Assembly: GCA_023397905.1 (NCBI GenBank)
Contig: JAEWSZ010000232.1
Span: 1 to 42,295 of the forward strand
Direction of reading: 5' to 3'
DNA from: Bacillota bacterium
GTDB taxonomy: Bacteria > Bacillota > Clostridia > Acetivibrionales > DSM-1351
Length of the DNA: 42,295 nucleotides
Shown: in pieces, positions 32,408 to 41,991 of the stretch
Numbering within the stretch: position 1 is the stretch's first letter
Layout: each line of letters starts with the position of its first letter
Made by a program: the position numbers and the translations under genes
Notes under the pieces: model-generated
Databases searched by the model: none
What the model was told of the DNA's origin: nothing
Seen by the model: only the letters and a program-made list of their open reading frames with translations

Positions 32408-34453
32408 TTACAATTTAAATTTTCTCACCATCTCAATGAGCTTTCTGGAACTTTCACCGGTATTTCCGGAAAGCTTAACGACTTCGTTGGATCTATCGGC
32501 GACGATCAATACCTTTTCGGCGATATTCTGGGTTCCCAGGGCACTTTCGCTGTTTGCAACCGACACCTCGTTTATTGCCTTTACCATGTTCTGAACGGTG
32601 GCGCTGAGCTCCTGGGCCGTGGCGCTGAAATCCTGAACCATTTCATTGATGAATTCGGCGTCCTGAAGGTATTGTTCGCTGGTTCCCACCTGGTTTTCAT
32701 AATCCTTTATGACAGTTGACTCTATGAAATCCAGAACCTGTTCCGAGCTATCGGTCAGGTCTTCGACCGAGGAAACGACCTGTTTTGTAATATGCTGTAT
32801 TTCGTTGACGGCATTTTTTGAATCCTCCGCCAGCTTTCGGATCTCATCCGCCACCACCGCGAAGCCTTTGCCGGCTTCACCGGCTCTGGCCGCCTCTATT
32901 GCGGCGTTAAGCGCAAGCAGGTTGGTCTGGGAAGTGATTTGCAATATGGAGTCCGAAAGTAATTGGATTTTTTCCACCGCCCGGGAGTTTTCAATAGCTT
33001 CCCTCAATTTGCGGTCCACATCTGTTCTGGTATCATAAGCGACAGTCTGGGCCGAAACGGCGTTTTGCTTCAAACTTTCAGCCCTTTCGGTGATTTTTCC
33101 GGCTGCTTCGGCTCCGTTTTGAGATTTCTGGGCGATTGCCTCTATTGCCTTTTCTATCTCCTGGGAAGCCGCGTTCATTTCTTGGGCTGAAGCCGCGGTT
33201 TCCTGCATGCTGGCAGAAATCTGCTCCGTGGTGGCCGAAACGTCTTCTATTTGCAGAGTGAGACCGCCCATGTGATCATTGGTGCCCGATACGGTACCGG
33301 CCACCAGCTCGGCCTCATTGACCACTCCGGTGATCAGCGCCCGCAGTGCTTGCTGCATATGGTGTATTGAGTCCGAAAGCTTTCCGATCTCGTTCCGGCT
33401 CCTGATCTGAGTGTCACCTGTCAAATCGCCGTTCTCAATTTTTTTGGCGATTCCCATCAACTTATATATAGGCGAAAGAATGACTTTTGAAATCAAAACG
33501 TACAGCAGCAGGTTTATAATAATAAAGCAAGCCAGGAATACCGCTACAGTTATTATAATGATGCCGCTTACTTTGGAATAGGCTTCGCTTAAAGGCATTA
33601 CGGCAACAAATTTCAGATCTGTGTCCCCAATGGGAGTATATACCACAAGAGATTCCTTTCCTTCAACGGAAGTGATCAGGTGGTTGCCGGACTTCGCGGC
33701 CTGAATAGCGGTTCCAAGCTCTTTTATGTTAGTGTCCTTTTCATCGGTAATTTTCTGCTTCAAATTTTTGTCCTTGTCCTTGTGGGCCAGATAAAAACCG
33801 TCGGCCGAAATAAGATATGCGTAACCGGTATCCCCGATTTTGATACTCTGGATGGATTTATACAGTTCGTCCATACCAACGTCAAGAGTGACGACGCCGG
33901 TGACCTTCCCGTCTTTATGTATAGGGCTTGTGGCGGTTATCATATTTACGCCTGTTACCGCATCTGCGTACGGTTCGCTCCATACGACATTTTTATCGGT
34001 TGAGAGTCCGTCCTTGTACCAGTCAAATTGAAAATAGTCGTTTTCCTCTTTGCTGTAATCCCAGGTAAGGGTTATCTTGTCTCCGTCTCTGTACATGTAC
34101 GGTCCATAGTATTTTTGAGATTTATCATATTCAAAGGGTTGAAGCCAGAAACCGCCGCCTACAATCAGGGAATGGTTTCTGATATCGTTTTCAAGTATGG
34201 GGAAAAGGGTATCTTCGGAATATCCCGGCATTATTCCAATATCAGAAGCATAGAGATAGCTTGTTTCCGACAATTGCTCAAAGGTCGTATTTATTTTTGA
34301 AGCTTCATGTTCCACCTGGTTCTGGATCTTGGTTATGGCTTCGTCCTGAAATATATTTCTGAAATTAAAGAAAATGATGCAGCCGGAAACCAGCAGGCAT
34401 ACTAAAACTACTCCGGAAACCAACAATATAAAAGTGGTTTTTATGCTCTTCAT
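32408..34453 (-). CDS. Methyl-accepting chemotaxis protein, dCache sensor
   Basis: A 681-residue receptor: membrane helix 1 (about 7-30), a double-Cache extracellular sensor (about 40-290; GGGFWLQPFEYDKS, YKDGLSTDKNVVWSEPYADAVTGVNMITATSPIHKDGKVTGVVTLDVGMDEL), membrane helix 2 (about 297-320), HAMP (ISKVILSPIYKLMGIAKKIENGDLTGD) and the signalling domain with tip QTNLLALNAAIEAARAGEAG. dCache domains usually bind amino acids or other small organics directly. The ATG is preceded by CAGGAGTGAT. It is adjacent to the preceding receptor on the same strand but separated by its own terminator. Confidence 0.95.
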   Translation of the reverse strand: MKSIKTTFILLVSGVVLVCLLVSGCIIFFNFRNIFQDEAITKIQNQVEHEASKINTTFEQLSETSYLYASDIGIMPGYSEDTLFPILENDIRNHSLIVGGGFWLQPFEYDKSQKYYGPYMYRDGDKITLTWDYSKEENDYFQFDWYKDGLSTDKNVVWSEPYADAVTGVNMITATSPIHKDGKVTGVVTLDVGMDELYKSIQSIKIGDTGYAYLISADGFYLAHKDKDKNLKQKITDEKDTNIKELGTAIQAAKSGNHLITSVEGKESLVVYTPIGDTDLKFVAVMPLSEAYSKVSGIIIITVAVFLACFIIINLLLYVLISKVILSPIYKLMGIAKKIENGDLTGDTQIRSRNEIGKLSDSIHHMQQALRALITGVVNEAELVAGTVSGTNDHMGGLTLQIEDVSATTEQISASMQETAASAQEMNAASQEIEKAIEAIAQKSQNGAEAAGKITERAESLKQNAVSAQTVAYDTRTDVDRKLREAIENSRAVEKIQLLSDSILQITSQTNLLALNAAIEAARAGEAGKGFAVVADEIRKLAEDSKNAVNEIQHITKQVVSSVEDLTDSSEQVLDFIESTVIKDYENQVGTSEQYLQDAEFINEMVQDFSATAQELSATVQNMVKAINEVSVANSESALGTQNIAEKVLIVADRSNEVVKLSGNTGESSRKLIEMVRKFKL

Positions 34454-34796
34454 TTATATCACTCCTGTCAGTTAAGATATGTTAGAACAGTAGTTATGGA
34501 GAAATATCAGGGTCTGTTATATGTATTACTACAAAGTTACCAAATTATTCGACAAAATTCTATTTACATCTGCTACAAAAAGCATAGCTAAAAACTGGCA
34601 TTTTTCAGCAGTTTAGCCAATAATTCCGTTAACAATTTGTTAATAATATACGAATGTTATGGGAAGCTGATTAATATGTATAGTTCGTTAGTTCATTAGT
34701 TTTTGAATTTACGAATTTTGGTGAAGTTTATTAGTGACAGACAGTTTTATTAGAGCTATAATATAGACTTAAACCAGTCGATTATGAGGTCACGAA
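34454..34796. other. Divergent intergenic region, chemoreceptor / MATE gene
   Basis: About 340 AT-rich bases. Apart from the MATE promoter listed next, only short TTAGT-type direct repeats (around 34687-34700) are noticeable. Confidence 0.5.
34734..34762 (+). promoter_or_regulatory. Sigma-A promoter of the MATE gene
   Basis: GTGACA (34734-34739), a 17-base spacer and TATAAT (34757-34762), 35 bases before the start codon. Confidence 0.8.
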
Positions 34797-36164
34797 ATGA
34801 ATTTTGATAAATTTAAGCTGGATAAGGCCATGGACAGAGAAATAATCAACCTGGCATGGCCTTCCATTACGGAGCAAATACTTGAAATGTTCGTGGGAAT
34901 CGCTTCTACAATTTTTATGGCATGGTTGGGAACGGCTGCGGTAGCCGGAGTCGGAATGGTCAACATGCTCATGAATTTTCTACAGACCGTTTTTGCGGGT
35001 CTTTCCATAGGAACTACGGTGATAATAGCCAGGGTGACCGGTGAGGGAAATATTGCAGAGGCAAAAAGAACTTTGATTCAATCGGGTTATATGGCAATTT
35101 TAATTGGTATCGTCATGCTGATCGTGGGAAAGATTTTTTCATTTTCCATCCTCAAGCTCTTTCTGGGAGGGGCGGAAGAGGCGGTGTTCAACCTGGGATA
35201 CAGCTATTTCGGAATAATACTTTTCAACCTGCCCTTCTTTGTACTGGACATAATAGTTTCGGGAGCCATGAGAGGCGCTGGAGATACAAAAACTCCAATG
35301 GTGATCACCGGAGGGGTGAATATCCTGAATATATTTCTCAATATTGTACTTGTTTTCGGAGTACCTTTTCTGCACATACCGGGAATGGGGGTAATGGGCT
35401 CGGCAATTGCGGTCACAACCTCAAGAATTATCGGCGTAACCGCCAGGGTGCTTGTGCTGTACAACCGCAAAGGGCTAAGGCTGAATCTGAGTCTGAAGGA
35501 CGATTACAGCCTGAAACCGCAATTGATGAAGAGGATAATAAATATAGGCGTGCCGGGATTCATAGAGCAGGCCGTCATGCAGGGAGGCTTTCTGATACTG
35601 CAGGTGATCATTGTTACAATGGGCACTGTGGCCATGGCGGCCTATCAGGTGGGAATAAACATCAACGCAATCGCGTTTTTCCCGATTTTCGGTTTTGCCA
35701 TAGCCAATACCACTCTCGTGGGGCAAAGCCTTGGGGAGAAGCAATACGACAGGGCCAACACATATGCTTATGAAAGCCTTAAAATAACCATGATCTTCGG
35801 ATTTGTACTGGGTATCCTGATGTTTATATTTGCCCCTCAAATGGCCAAGCTGTACACCCATGATCCATTGGTAATAAAAGAGGCTGTGGGCATTGTACGG
35901 ACATTTGCGGTACTGGAGCCCTTAATGGGCGTCCTCAATATCTGTTCGGCAACCTTGAAAACCGCAGGTGATATTAAATATGTAATGGTCACGTCACTTA
36001 TAGGTTTATGGATCCTCAGAGTACTGCCGTCATACACCTTTGACAGGCTTTTCAGCTGGGGGCTTGTTGCGGTTATGATAGGCATAATGCTGGATTTCAC
36101 CGCAAGGTCCATGATGTATCTGGTACGTATGAACAAGGGCAAGTGGAAATATCTGAAAGTGTGA
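34797..36164 (+). CDS. MATE family multidrug / cation-coupled exporter
   Basis: A 455-residue protein with about twelve membrane helices in two related halves. Typical MATE segments are LAWPSITEQILEMFVGIASTIFMAWLG near the N-terminus, GAMRGAGDTKTPM at the end of the first half, and NTTLVGQSLGEKQYDRA in the second. It should export cationic organic compounds using a Na+ or H+ gradient. GAGGT lies six bases before the ATG. It stands alone with its own promoter; no adjacent regulator, so the substrate is open. Confidence 0.93.
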   Translation: MNFDKFKLDKAMDREIINLAWPSITEQILEMFVGIASTIFMAWLGTAAVAGVGMVNMLMNFLQTVFAGLSIGTTVIIARVTGEGNIAEAKRTLIQSGYMAILIGIVMLIVGKIFSFSILKLFLGGAEEAVFNLGYSYFGIILFNLPFFVLDIIVSGAMRGAGDTKTPMVITGGVNILNIFLNIVLVFGVPFLHIPGMGVMGSAIAVTTSRIIGVTARVLVLYNRKGLRLNLSLKDDYSLKPQLMKRIINIGVPGFIEQAVMQGGFLILQVIIVTMGTVAMAAYQVGININAIAFFPIFGFAIANTTLVGQSLGEKQYDRANTYAYESLKITMIFGFVLGILMFIFAPQMAKLYTHDPLVIKEAVGIVRTFAVLEPLMGVLNICSATLKTAGDIKYVMVTSLIGLWILRVLPSYTFDRLFSWGLVAVMIGIMLDFTARSMMYLVRMNKGKWKYLKV

Positions 36165-36187
36165 TCTGGAAAAAAATACATCCATGC

Positions 36188-36253
36188 TCCACATAATTTC
36201 TACAAATCATTTTGCTAAGCTATTGAAAAATGATGTTTTGCGAAAATTATGCG
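36188..36253. repeat. Imperfect inverted repeat between MATE and acyltransferase genes
   Basis: CATAATTTC with inner CATTTT on the left pairs with AAAATG and GAAAATTATG on the right. No T-run follows; possibly an operator or mRNA hairpin shortly before the next start. Confidence 0.4.
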
Positions 36254-36264
36254 GGAGCTGAATC

Positions 36265-37047
36265 ATGAATAATAATGCTATCTCTACAGAAAAAGGAAAT
36301 GCTGCGGCAAATCACAAACGCGTTCTTCTGCTGGACTCAATCCGCGGTTTTGCGGCGGTGAATATGACCATCTATCACGCCTTGTACGATCTGGTCTATA
36401 TCTATCTTGTATCCATACCCTGGTACACCGGCACAATAGGGCACATCTGGCAGCAGGCCATCAGTTCCACTTTTATTTTAATATCCGGCGCCGCCCTTCA
36501 TTATGGAAAGAATAAATATAAACACGGATTGATTATTTTCGGTAATGCGATGCTGCTTACGGTGATGACGACAATTTTTTTACCATCCCAGCGGATCGTT
36601 TTCGGTATTCTTCATATGCTGGGTGTTTCTTCGTTGATTTTCGGGGCGCTGAAGCGTTTTCTGGTCAAAATCCCCGATATACCGGGCGCTGTTCTGTTCT
36701 TCCTATTGTATATGCTCACCAGGGGAGTTCCTTCCGGATTTTTAGGTTTTGGTAAGATTCAATTTATACCATTGCCAAAGTGGCTGTATTCCACAGACTT
36801 TTTGTTTCCATTGGGATTGCATGGCAGCAGGTTTTATTCTGCCGATTATTTTGCACTGATCCCCTGGTTTTTCCTCTACCTGGCCGGATTTTATCTCTGG
36901 GGCGCCGTAAAGGAAAAAATCAGGCTTAAGAACAGGAACATTCCCATACTCACGCAGGCGGGCCAAAACAGCTTATTGATATATATGCTGCATCAGCCTA
37001 TGACCTTATCCATACTGTTTATTCTGAACAAAATGCAGATGGTATAG
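36265..37047 (+). CDS. DUF1624 / heparan-alpha-glucosaminide N-acetyltransferase-like membrane protein
   Basis: A 260-residue membrane protein with about seven helices. The opening RVLLLDSIRGFAAVNMTIYHALYDL is characteristic of DUF1624, whose eukaryotic relative HGSNAT transfers acetyl groups across the lysosomal membrane; HQPM in the last helix is also conserved. In bacteria the role is unproven, probably acylation of a cell-surface or cell-wall sugar. GGGAGCTGA precedes the ATG by about 8 bases. It is convergent with the flavodiiron gene and stops 17 bases before it. Confidence 0.78.
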   Translation: MNNNAISTEKGNAAANHKRVLLLDSIRGFAAVNMTIYHALYDLVYIYLVSIPWYTGTIGHIWQQAISSTFILISGAALHYGKNKYKHGLIIFGNAMLLTVMTTIFLPSQRIVFGILHMLGVSSLIFGALKRFLVKIPDIPGAVLFFLLYMLTRGVPSGFLGFGKIQFIPLPKWLYSTDFLFPLGLHGSRFYSADYFALIPWFFLYLAGFYLWGAVKEKIRLKNRNIPILTQAGQNSLLIYMLHQPMTLSILFILNKMQMV

Positions 37048-37075
37048 CGGCAGATTACATAAAATTACCTGCCGC
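37047..37075. terminator. Hairpin between convergent genes
   Basis: GCGGCAG (37047-37053) and CTGCCGC (37069-37075) form a 7-bp stem spanning the 17-base gap and the ends of both genes. No T-run, so termination is uncertain. Confidence 0.35.
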
Positions 37076-38276
37076 CAAGAACGGATTCCGCAATAGTGTC
37101 TGCAAGCGCCGACAATTCCTCCAGCTGCGAGGCCTTTAAACCGGAGCGGATGACGAAGGGCTGTGCAAGCAGCTCCATTTCTTTCATCTCAGAAAGCAGC
37201 TTCTGCATGACTGTGTGCGAAGCCGGCGCCCAGGAGCCGTTGCCCACCAAGGCCACCTTTCTCTTCTGAAGGTTCAAAGCGGCCATATCCCGCAGAAGCG
37301 CTTCCATGCCGAAGTAAAGCCCCATGTTGTAAGTGGGGGAGGCAAGGACCATATGGCTGTATTTGAAGGCATCCGCTATGACTGTGGAGGCATGGGTTTT
37401 GGAAACGTCATAAACCCGTATATCCTGCACTCCCTTTTCGGCCAGACGGTTTGCAAGGATATTGGCCACATTCTCCGTATTGCCATACATGGAGGCGTAT
37501 GCCACAAGAACTCCGTTTTTTTCAGGGGCGTACCTGCTCCAGTAATCATATTTGGAAAGAATATAATCAAGGTCTTTGCGCCATACCGGACCGTGCAGAG
37601 GGCAGAGTATCCGTATTTCAACATCCGACAGCTTCTTCAGGGCCGCCTGCACCTGCATGCCGTATTTGCCCACAATGTTGGTATAGTAGCGGCGGGCTTC
37701 GTCCAGAAATACATCTTCAAAATCAACCTCATCGCTGAAAAGATTCCCTGAAAGAGCGCCAAAGGTACCGAAAGCGTCTGCAGTAAAAAGGACCTTCTGC
37801 TCTTCTTCATAGGTGAACATGACCTCCGGCCAGTGCACCATGGGAGCGAAATAGAAACACAGCCTGTGGGATCCCAGGTCAAGCCGGTCCTTTTCACGCA
37901 CTTCATAGATCCGGGACTCAATATCAAAATCATAGAACTGGCGGATCATCTGAAAGGTCTTCTGGTTGCCGACAATTTTCATACCGGGAAACCTCCGGCA
38001 GAGCTCATCTATGTTGGCGCAATGGTCAGGCTCCATATGATTTACCACCAGGTAATCTATGGACCGCCCGTTCAATACATGATCGATGTTTTCAAAAAAC
38101 TGCCTGGTGATGGAGGAATCCACGGTGTCAAGCAAAGCCACCTTTTCATCCATGATCAGATAGGAATTATAGCTAACGCCATTCGGCAGGGGAAACATAT
38201 TCTCGAACAGAGCAAGTCTCCTGTCGTTCCCCCCTACCCAGTATATGTTAGGAGTTATTTGCCTTGTGCAATACAT
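37065..38276 (-). CDS. Flavodiiron protein, FprA type
   Basis: A 403-residue A-type flavoprotein. The metallo-beta-lactamase-like half (1-250) has the diiron ligands in NHMEPDHCAN (H-x-E-x-D-H), VHWPE, DAFGTFG and LHGPVW. The C-terminal flavodoxin domain (about 250-400) has the FMN loop SMYGNTENVA and PTYNMGLYFGM. Such enzymes reduce O2 to water or NO to N2O in the cytosol and protect anaerobes. There is no rubredoxin or reductase fused at the end. ATG 38276 is preferred: the GTG at 38285 abuts the AGGAAGGA ribosome site. Confidence 0.93.
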   Translation of the reverse strand: MYCTRQITPNIYWVGGNDRRLALFENMFPLPNGVSYNSYLIMDEKVALLDTVDSSITRQFFENIDHVLNGRSIDYLVVNHMEPDHCANIDELCRRFPGMKIVGNQKTFQMIRQFYDFDIESRIYEVREKDRLDLGSHRLCFYFAPMVHWPEVMFTYEEEQKVLFTADAFGTFGALSGNLFSDEVDFEDVFLDEARRYYTNIVGKYGMQVQAALKKLSDVEIRILCPLHGPVWRKDLDYILSKYDYWSRYAPEKNGVLVAYASMYGNTENVANILANRLAEKGVQDIRVYDVSKTHASTVIADAFKYSHMVLASPTYNMGLYFGMEALLRDMAALNLQKRKVALVGNGSWAPASHTVMQKLLSEMKEMELLAQPFVIRSGLKASQLEELSALADTIAESVLGGR

Positions 38277-38428
38277 AATATTCACGTCCTTCCTGCAATA
38301 ACGTTTAATTTACGGATAATATAATCGTGTTTTAAAGTTATCTGCTTCGATAATTTACTATACCAGTTTCTCAGGGCATATGCAAGCCGATAAGGGGGGA
38401 TTTTAAGGCTGAAAGAAGAGTCCGGGTT

Positions 38429-39982
38429 TTATCCGGCTATGGAATTTTTGTATTCGCTGGGGGACATCCCGGTTTTTCTTTTAAAGACCTTGCTGAAATG
38501 AAAAGGGTCGCAAAAGCCTGTTATGGCGGAGATATCCTTTGTCAGAATATCAGGCTGCGTTCTCATAAGCTCCTTTGCTTTTTCCACCCTGAGATGAAAC
38601 AGGTAGTCCGTGGGAGACATTCCTTTGTAGTTATAGTAAAGCTTGCTCAAATAGGAGGGGACCAGCCCGAATTTTTCTGAAAGCACTTGGTTGTTTATGG
38701 GTTCCGCATAATTGGCGGCAATATATGCGTCGATTTTTTTCAATATTAAATCAATACTTGCGCCGGCATCGGAATTTTTTAGTTTCAAATCAAACAGCTC
38801 CTGAAAAATATACCATACATTTCTGAAAAGGTCCTGATAGCTGCCCGAATCGGAGATAGCCTGATTTATCTGGAAATCAAGGTCTGTGAAGTTGACGGCA
38901 TTGTGAATTTCAAGGCTGTTTGCGCATATGAAGGCTATGTCCTTCACCAGCTTTTCAACCCAAACCTGCAGGTAGCCTGCGGATTCCCATTGGCGGAACA
39001 GGTATAGAAGCTCATTTTTTAATGATGAAATACTTCCGCTTTCCGCACATTTTTTGAGCCTTCTCTCATGGACCACATCAATAAAAGGAAACTCCGTTTT
39101 TATGGAATCCCCCTTAAAGGCTGTTGTTCCGGGCCTGAAAATCCGGGAGCCGGCAAATACCATTTCCTTATTGAGCCTGGTCCGGAGCTCTTTCAGCATG
39201 GCTCCTATGTTCTCAAGATCCTCCGTATATGGACTGACGCAGATGTTAATATAGCCGGTGCTGCACTTCAGCTCATTAAATACCGAAGCCGTGATGTAAT
39301 CGGCCCTTTCGCGCGACGGCTCCTGAAGTGTCAGGATCGCGACTCTTTCCACTCCTGTGGCCCCTTCGAAAGCAAAGCAGCTTTCGTTTGCAAGCAGGGA
39401 CCCGGATATCAGCTTTTCCAGGTCGGTATTTTCCCAGAAGGCTTTTCTGGGGGAATAATAGTCTATGGAATAGGTGGGGAAGGAACCGGCGCAAAAAAGC
39501 ATCAAGAGCAGGTGGCCGCTGTTGACCAGCTCCGGCCTTTTGTCCGGAGCAATGCTCCTGTTTCCCAGTATGGAGCTGAAAAAATCTATTTTGAGCTTGT
39601 TGTTTTTGTGGTTTACCTTGCTTGCAAGCTTTTCCAGAAGGCCCGAAAGCTCTTCTTTATTCAATGGCTTCAGAAGATAATTGTCCACGCCCAGAGACAT
39701 GGCAGAACGGGCATAGCTGAATTCACTGTAACCGCTCAGTATGGCTATCTCCATATCAAGATTTTTTTCGCGGATATGGCGGATAAGCGCCAGCCCGTCA
39801 ATGACAGACATCTGGATATCCGTAAAAAGCACATCCGGCACATCTGTTTCAAGCAGCTTAATGGCGTCGGAACCGTTATCGGCCATTGCGGTGACCTTAA
39901 ATTCCTGATTCACCGATTCAATGGCGTTGCAAATACTTCTCAGAATCGGGGGTTCGTCCTCAACTACCATTACCTTGATCAT
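38429..39982 (-). CDS. YesN-like response regulator with AraC-type DNA-binding domain
   Basis: A 517-residue regulator: receiver domain 1-125 (acidic pair at 8-9, phospho-acceptor Asp55 in LFTDIQMS, Lys in LLKPL), a long middle region of about 280 residues without a recognised domain, and a C-terminal AraC/XylS double HTH (about 415-515; FGLVPSYLSKLYYNYKGMSPTDYLFHLRVEKAKELM, then FSKVFKRKTGMSPSEYK). It is the partner of the histidine kinase whose gene overlaps it by 23 bases. YesM/YesN pairs typically switch on adjacent carbohydrate-transport operons; the divergent binding-protein gene at 41992 is the obvious target. Confidence 0.93.
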   Translation of the reverse strand: MIKVMVVEDEPPILRSICNAIESVNQEFKVTAMADNGSDAIKLLETDVPDVLFTDIQMSVIDGLALIRHIREKNLDMEIAILSGYSEFSYARSAMSLGVDNYLLKPLNKEELSGLLEKLASKVNHKNNKLKIDFFSSILGNRSIAPDKRPELVNSGHLLLMLFCAGSFPTYSIDYYSPRKAFWENTDLEKLISGSLLANESCFAFEGATGVERVAILTLQEPSRERADYITASVFNELKCSTGYINICVSPYTEDLENIGAMLKELRTRLNKEMVFAGSRIFRPGTTAFKGDSIKTEFPFIDVVHERRLKKCAESGSISSLKNELLYLFRQWESAGYLQVWVEKLVKDIAFICANSLEIHNAVNFTDLDFQINQAISDSGSYQDLFRNVWYIFQELFDLKLKNSDAGASIDLILKKIDAYIAANYAEPINNQVLSEKFGLVPSYLSKLYYNYKGMSPTDYLFHLRVEKAKELMRTQPDILTKDISAITGFCDPFHFSKVFKRKTGMSPSEYKNSIAG

Positions 39983-41798
39983 AAGCAGGACCTCCTATAG
40001 TTATTTTAGTGCCCTGAAAGGTGTCGTTTTCCTCTATTTTAAAAACCATTTCCTCCCTGTATAATAGTCTGAGGCGCACTATGGTGTTGATAAGGCCCAT
40101 TCCGCCCAATTTCAGGTCCTTTATGCTGGAATAGGGGTTTTCTACAAAGTTGTCCACCTGCTCGAAAATTTGTTTTATCTTATGGTCTTCAAACCCGGAA
40201 CCGTTGTCCAGTATCTCTATATACCAGTTGTTTACCCTGCAGTAGGCTTTGATTTCAATATACCAGGGGGGTGGAACTTCCTTGAAACCGTGGCGGAAAC
40301 AGTTTTCTATTATGGGCTGCAGCGTGAGCTTGGGTATATTGGTCTGTTTATTATTCAATTCGTCGTCCACGGATATTTTATAATTTAATTTATACTCAAA
40401 CCGTATTTTCATCAGCTGCAGGTAATTCTCAACATGGCGTATCTCGTCGAAGACCGGTGAAAAATCGTCGTTGTACGAAGTTGAGTATCTCAGCATGGAG
40501 GACAGGAGGAGGCATATCTGGGTGGTTTTTTCAGCTCCGGCTTCCTGGCTGTCCGCACTTATTACCGAGAGCATATTGTATAAAAAGTGGGGGTCCATCT
40601 GCGACTGCAGAGCGATCATCTGGGCTTTCAGTTCGTGGGATTTGGTCTGCACAAGCTCATCCATGGAATCCTTCAGCCGTGTGAACATTTTTTCAAATAA
40701 GTGGTTCAATTCTATAATTTCATTGCTGCCGTCAGACCCGGCGATATCCATCGAGAGATTGTCCAAGGTAACCTGCCTTACAGAATTGCGGAGCAGCTTC
40801 AAGGGCTTTGAAAGCCTGTTTGACAAAATGAATATAAATACCAGTGAAATTAGCAGAAGCCCTGCTCCCGTCCATATTATGATCATCCGTGTGAGGCGGA
40901 TGGGCTTCATAAGGTTTTCTTCCGGCTCGGCGAGAATGAGCGTCCAGTTGGAATAGGCGGATCTGGTGTAAAAGACGAATTCAGGCTTATCGGTTATGGG
41001 GCTTTGGATAGTTCCATTTCCAGAGGGAGCCGGTCCGATTTTATCCATATAATACCTGGCGGTATTTCCAGTAAATTCTCCGTATACCGGGTATACCACA
41101 TCCCCTTCATTTGTAAAAAGGTACATCTTCATGTAGGAGGCGTCATTTTGCTCTAAAAGCTGGACAAGGCTTTCATAAGGCTTTTGCGCTTCAACGATTC
41201 CAAAGGAATCATAGCTGCTGGGTATAATGATCTGTCTCAGCACGGAGATGACCTTTTGATTTCCTGTGTTTGTCCAGAAATCATCATGTGTGGGCAGTAT
41301 TACCTTTCCCGGTCTGGAAATCAGCTGGGAATACCATTGGCCGTAATTATCGCCGTATACCAGCTTTGAGATGGTGTCGGGATTGTCACGTATTCCGGTG
41401 CTTATATAATCACCGCTGCTGTTGTAAAGGCTGGCTCTGAAAGGAGTACTCAGATTGGCAAGGCAAATGGAGGCAAGGGTGTCCGATATTTGTTTTGTAT
41501 TCTCATTTACTATGGAAAAATAATTCTGGCGGGCATCAGCTTTTTTTATACCGGAAAACACATCTCTTATCAGAGGGTTTGTTATTACAAAAAGAGTGGT
41601 TTTGTCCATTTCCTGCAAAAAGTTGTCCACCTGCCGCATGGTGCTGGCAGTCAGCTGGTTAAGGTTGTCCCTTGATTGTTTAAGCGCGGTTCTGGAGATG
41701 TATATTGAGAAAAAAATCAATGAGAAGGAAACGACCAGCACAAAAATGATTGAATGATATATAAAAAGTTTTGTCTGAAATCTAAAACCGTTGGACAT
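39960..41798 (-). CDS. YesM-like sensor histidine kinase
   Basis: About 612 residues: membrane helix 1 (about 12-35), an extracellular dCache-like sensor (about 40-295), membrane helix 2 (about 300-325), HAMP (LSKPLKLLRNSVRQV), the His_kinase domain with phospho-acceptor His in SQMDPHFLYNML, and an ATPase domain with N-box PIIENCFRHGF, DNGSGF and GGMGL. This is the LytS/YesM architecture. Start ATG 41798 is chosen because the only good ribosome site (AAGGAG) lies 11 bases upstream; ATG 41807 is two bases from it. First gene of the two-gene operon. Confidence 0.92.
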   Translation of the reverse strand: MSNGFRFQTKLFIYHSIIFVLVVSFSLIFFSIYISRTALKQSRDNLNQLTASTMRQVDNFLQEMDKTTLFVITNPLIRDVFSGIKKADARQNYFSIVNENTKQISDTLASICLANLSTPFRASLYNSSGDYISTGIRDNPDTISKLVYGDNYGQWYSQLISRPGKVILPTHDDFWTNTGNQKVISVLRQIIIPSSYDSFGIVEAQKPYESLVQLLEQNDASYMKMYLFTNEGDVVYPVYGEFTGNTARYYMDKIGPAPSGNGTIQSPITDKPEFVFYTRSAYSNWTLILAEPEENLMKPIRLTRMIIIWTGAGLLLISLVFIFILSNRLSKPLKLLRNSVRQVTLDNLSMDIAGSDGSNEIIELNHLFEKMFTRLKDSMDELVQTKSHELKAQMIALQSQMDPHFLYNMLSVISADSQEAGAEKTTQICLLLSSMLRYSTSYNDDFSPVFDEIRHVENYLQLMKIRFEYKLNYKISVDDELNNKQTNIPKLTLQPIIENCFRHGFKEVPPPWYIEIKAYCRVNNWYIEILDNGSGFEDHKIKQIFEQVDNFVENPYSSIKDLKLGGMGLINTIVRLRLLYREEMVFKIEENDTFQGTKITIGGPAYDQGNGS

Positions 41799-41834
41799 CT
41801 TCCACATAACTCCTTCATACAAAGCTATGATTAG

Positions 41835-41843
41835 ATTATATCA
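41835..41843 (-). promoter_or_regulatory. Extended -10 promoter of the two-component operon
   Basis: TGATATAAT on the minus strand fits TGnTATAAT, about 35 bases before the kinase start codon; no good -35. Confidence 0.55.
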
Positions 41844-41925
41844 CAAAGCCCGGTGTTTTAACGGTTTTTTAAAACCAGACATGTTTCTATTTAATTTCAG
41901 ACATTCATTTATTTTTTTTGCTGAT

Positions 41926-41931
41926 TATAAT
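41926..41931 (+). promoter_or_regulatory. -10 candidate of the binding-protein gene
   Basis: TATAAT, 60 bases before the start codon, with no recognisable -35. A weak -35 would fit a promoter needing an AraC-type activator such as the adjacent regulator. Confidence 0.45.
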
Positions 41932-41991
41932 AAGAACATAAGATGCGCCAAAGATGTCCCATCAAAAAAATAAAATTATAGGAGGTTCAAA

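Noticed and set aside
39068..40000. 310-codon open frame antisense to the response-regulator gene
   Set aside because: It lies wholly opposite a clear YesN-type gene, has no ribosome site and no recognisable domain; it is a reverse-strand shadow.
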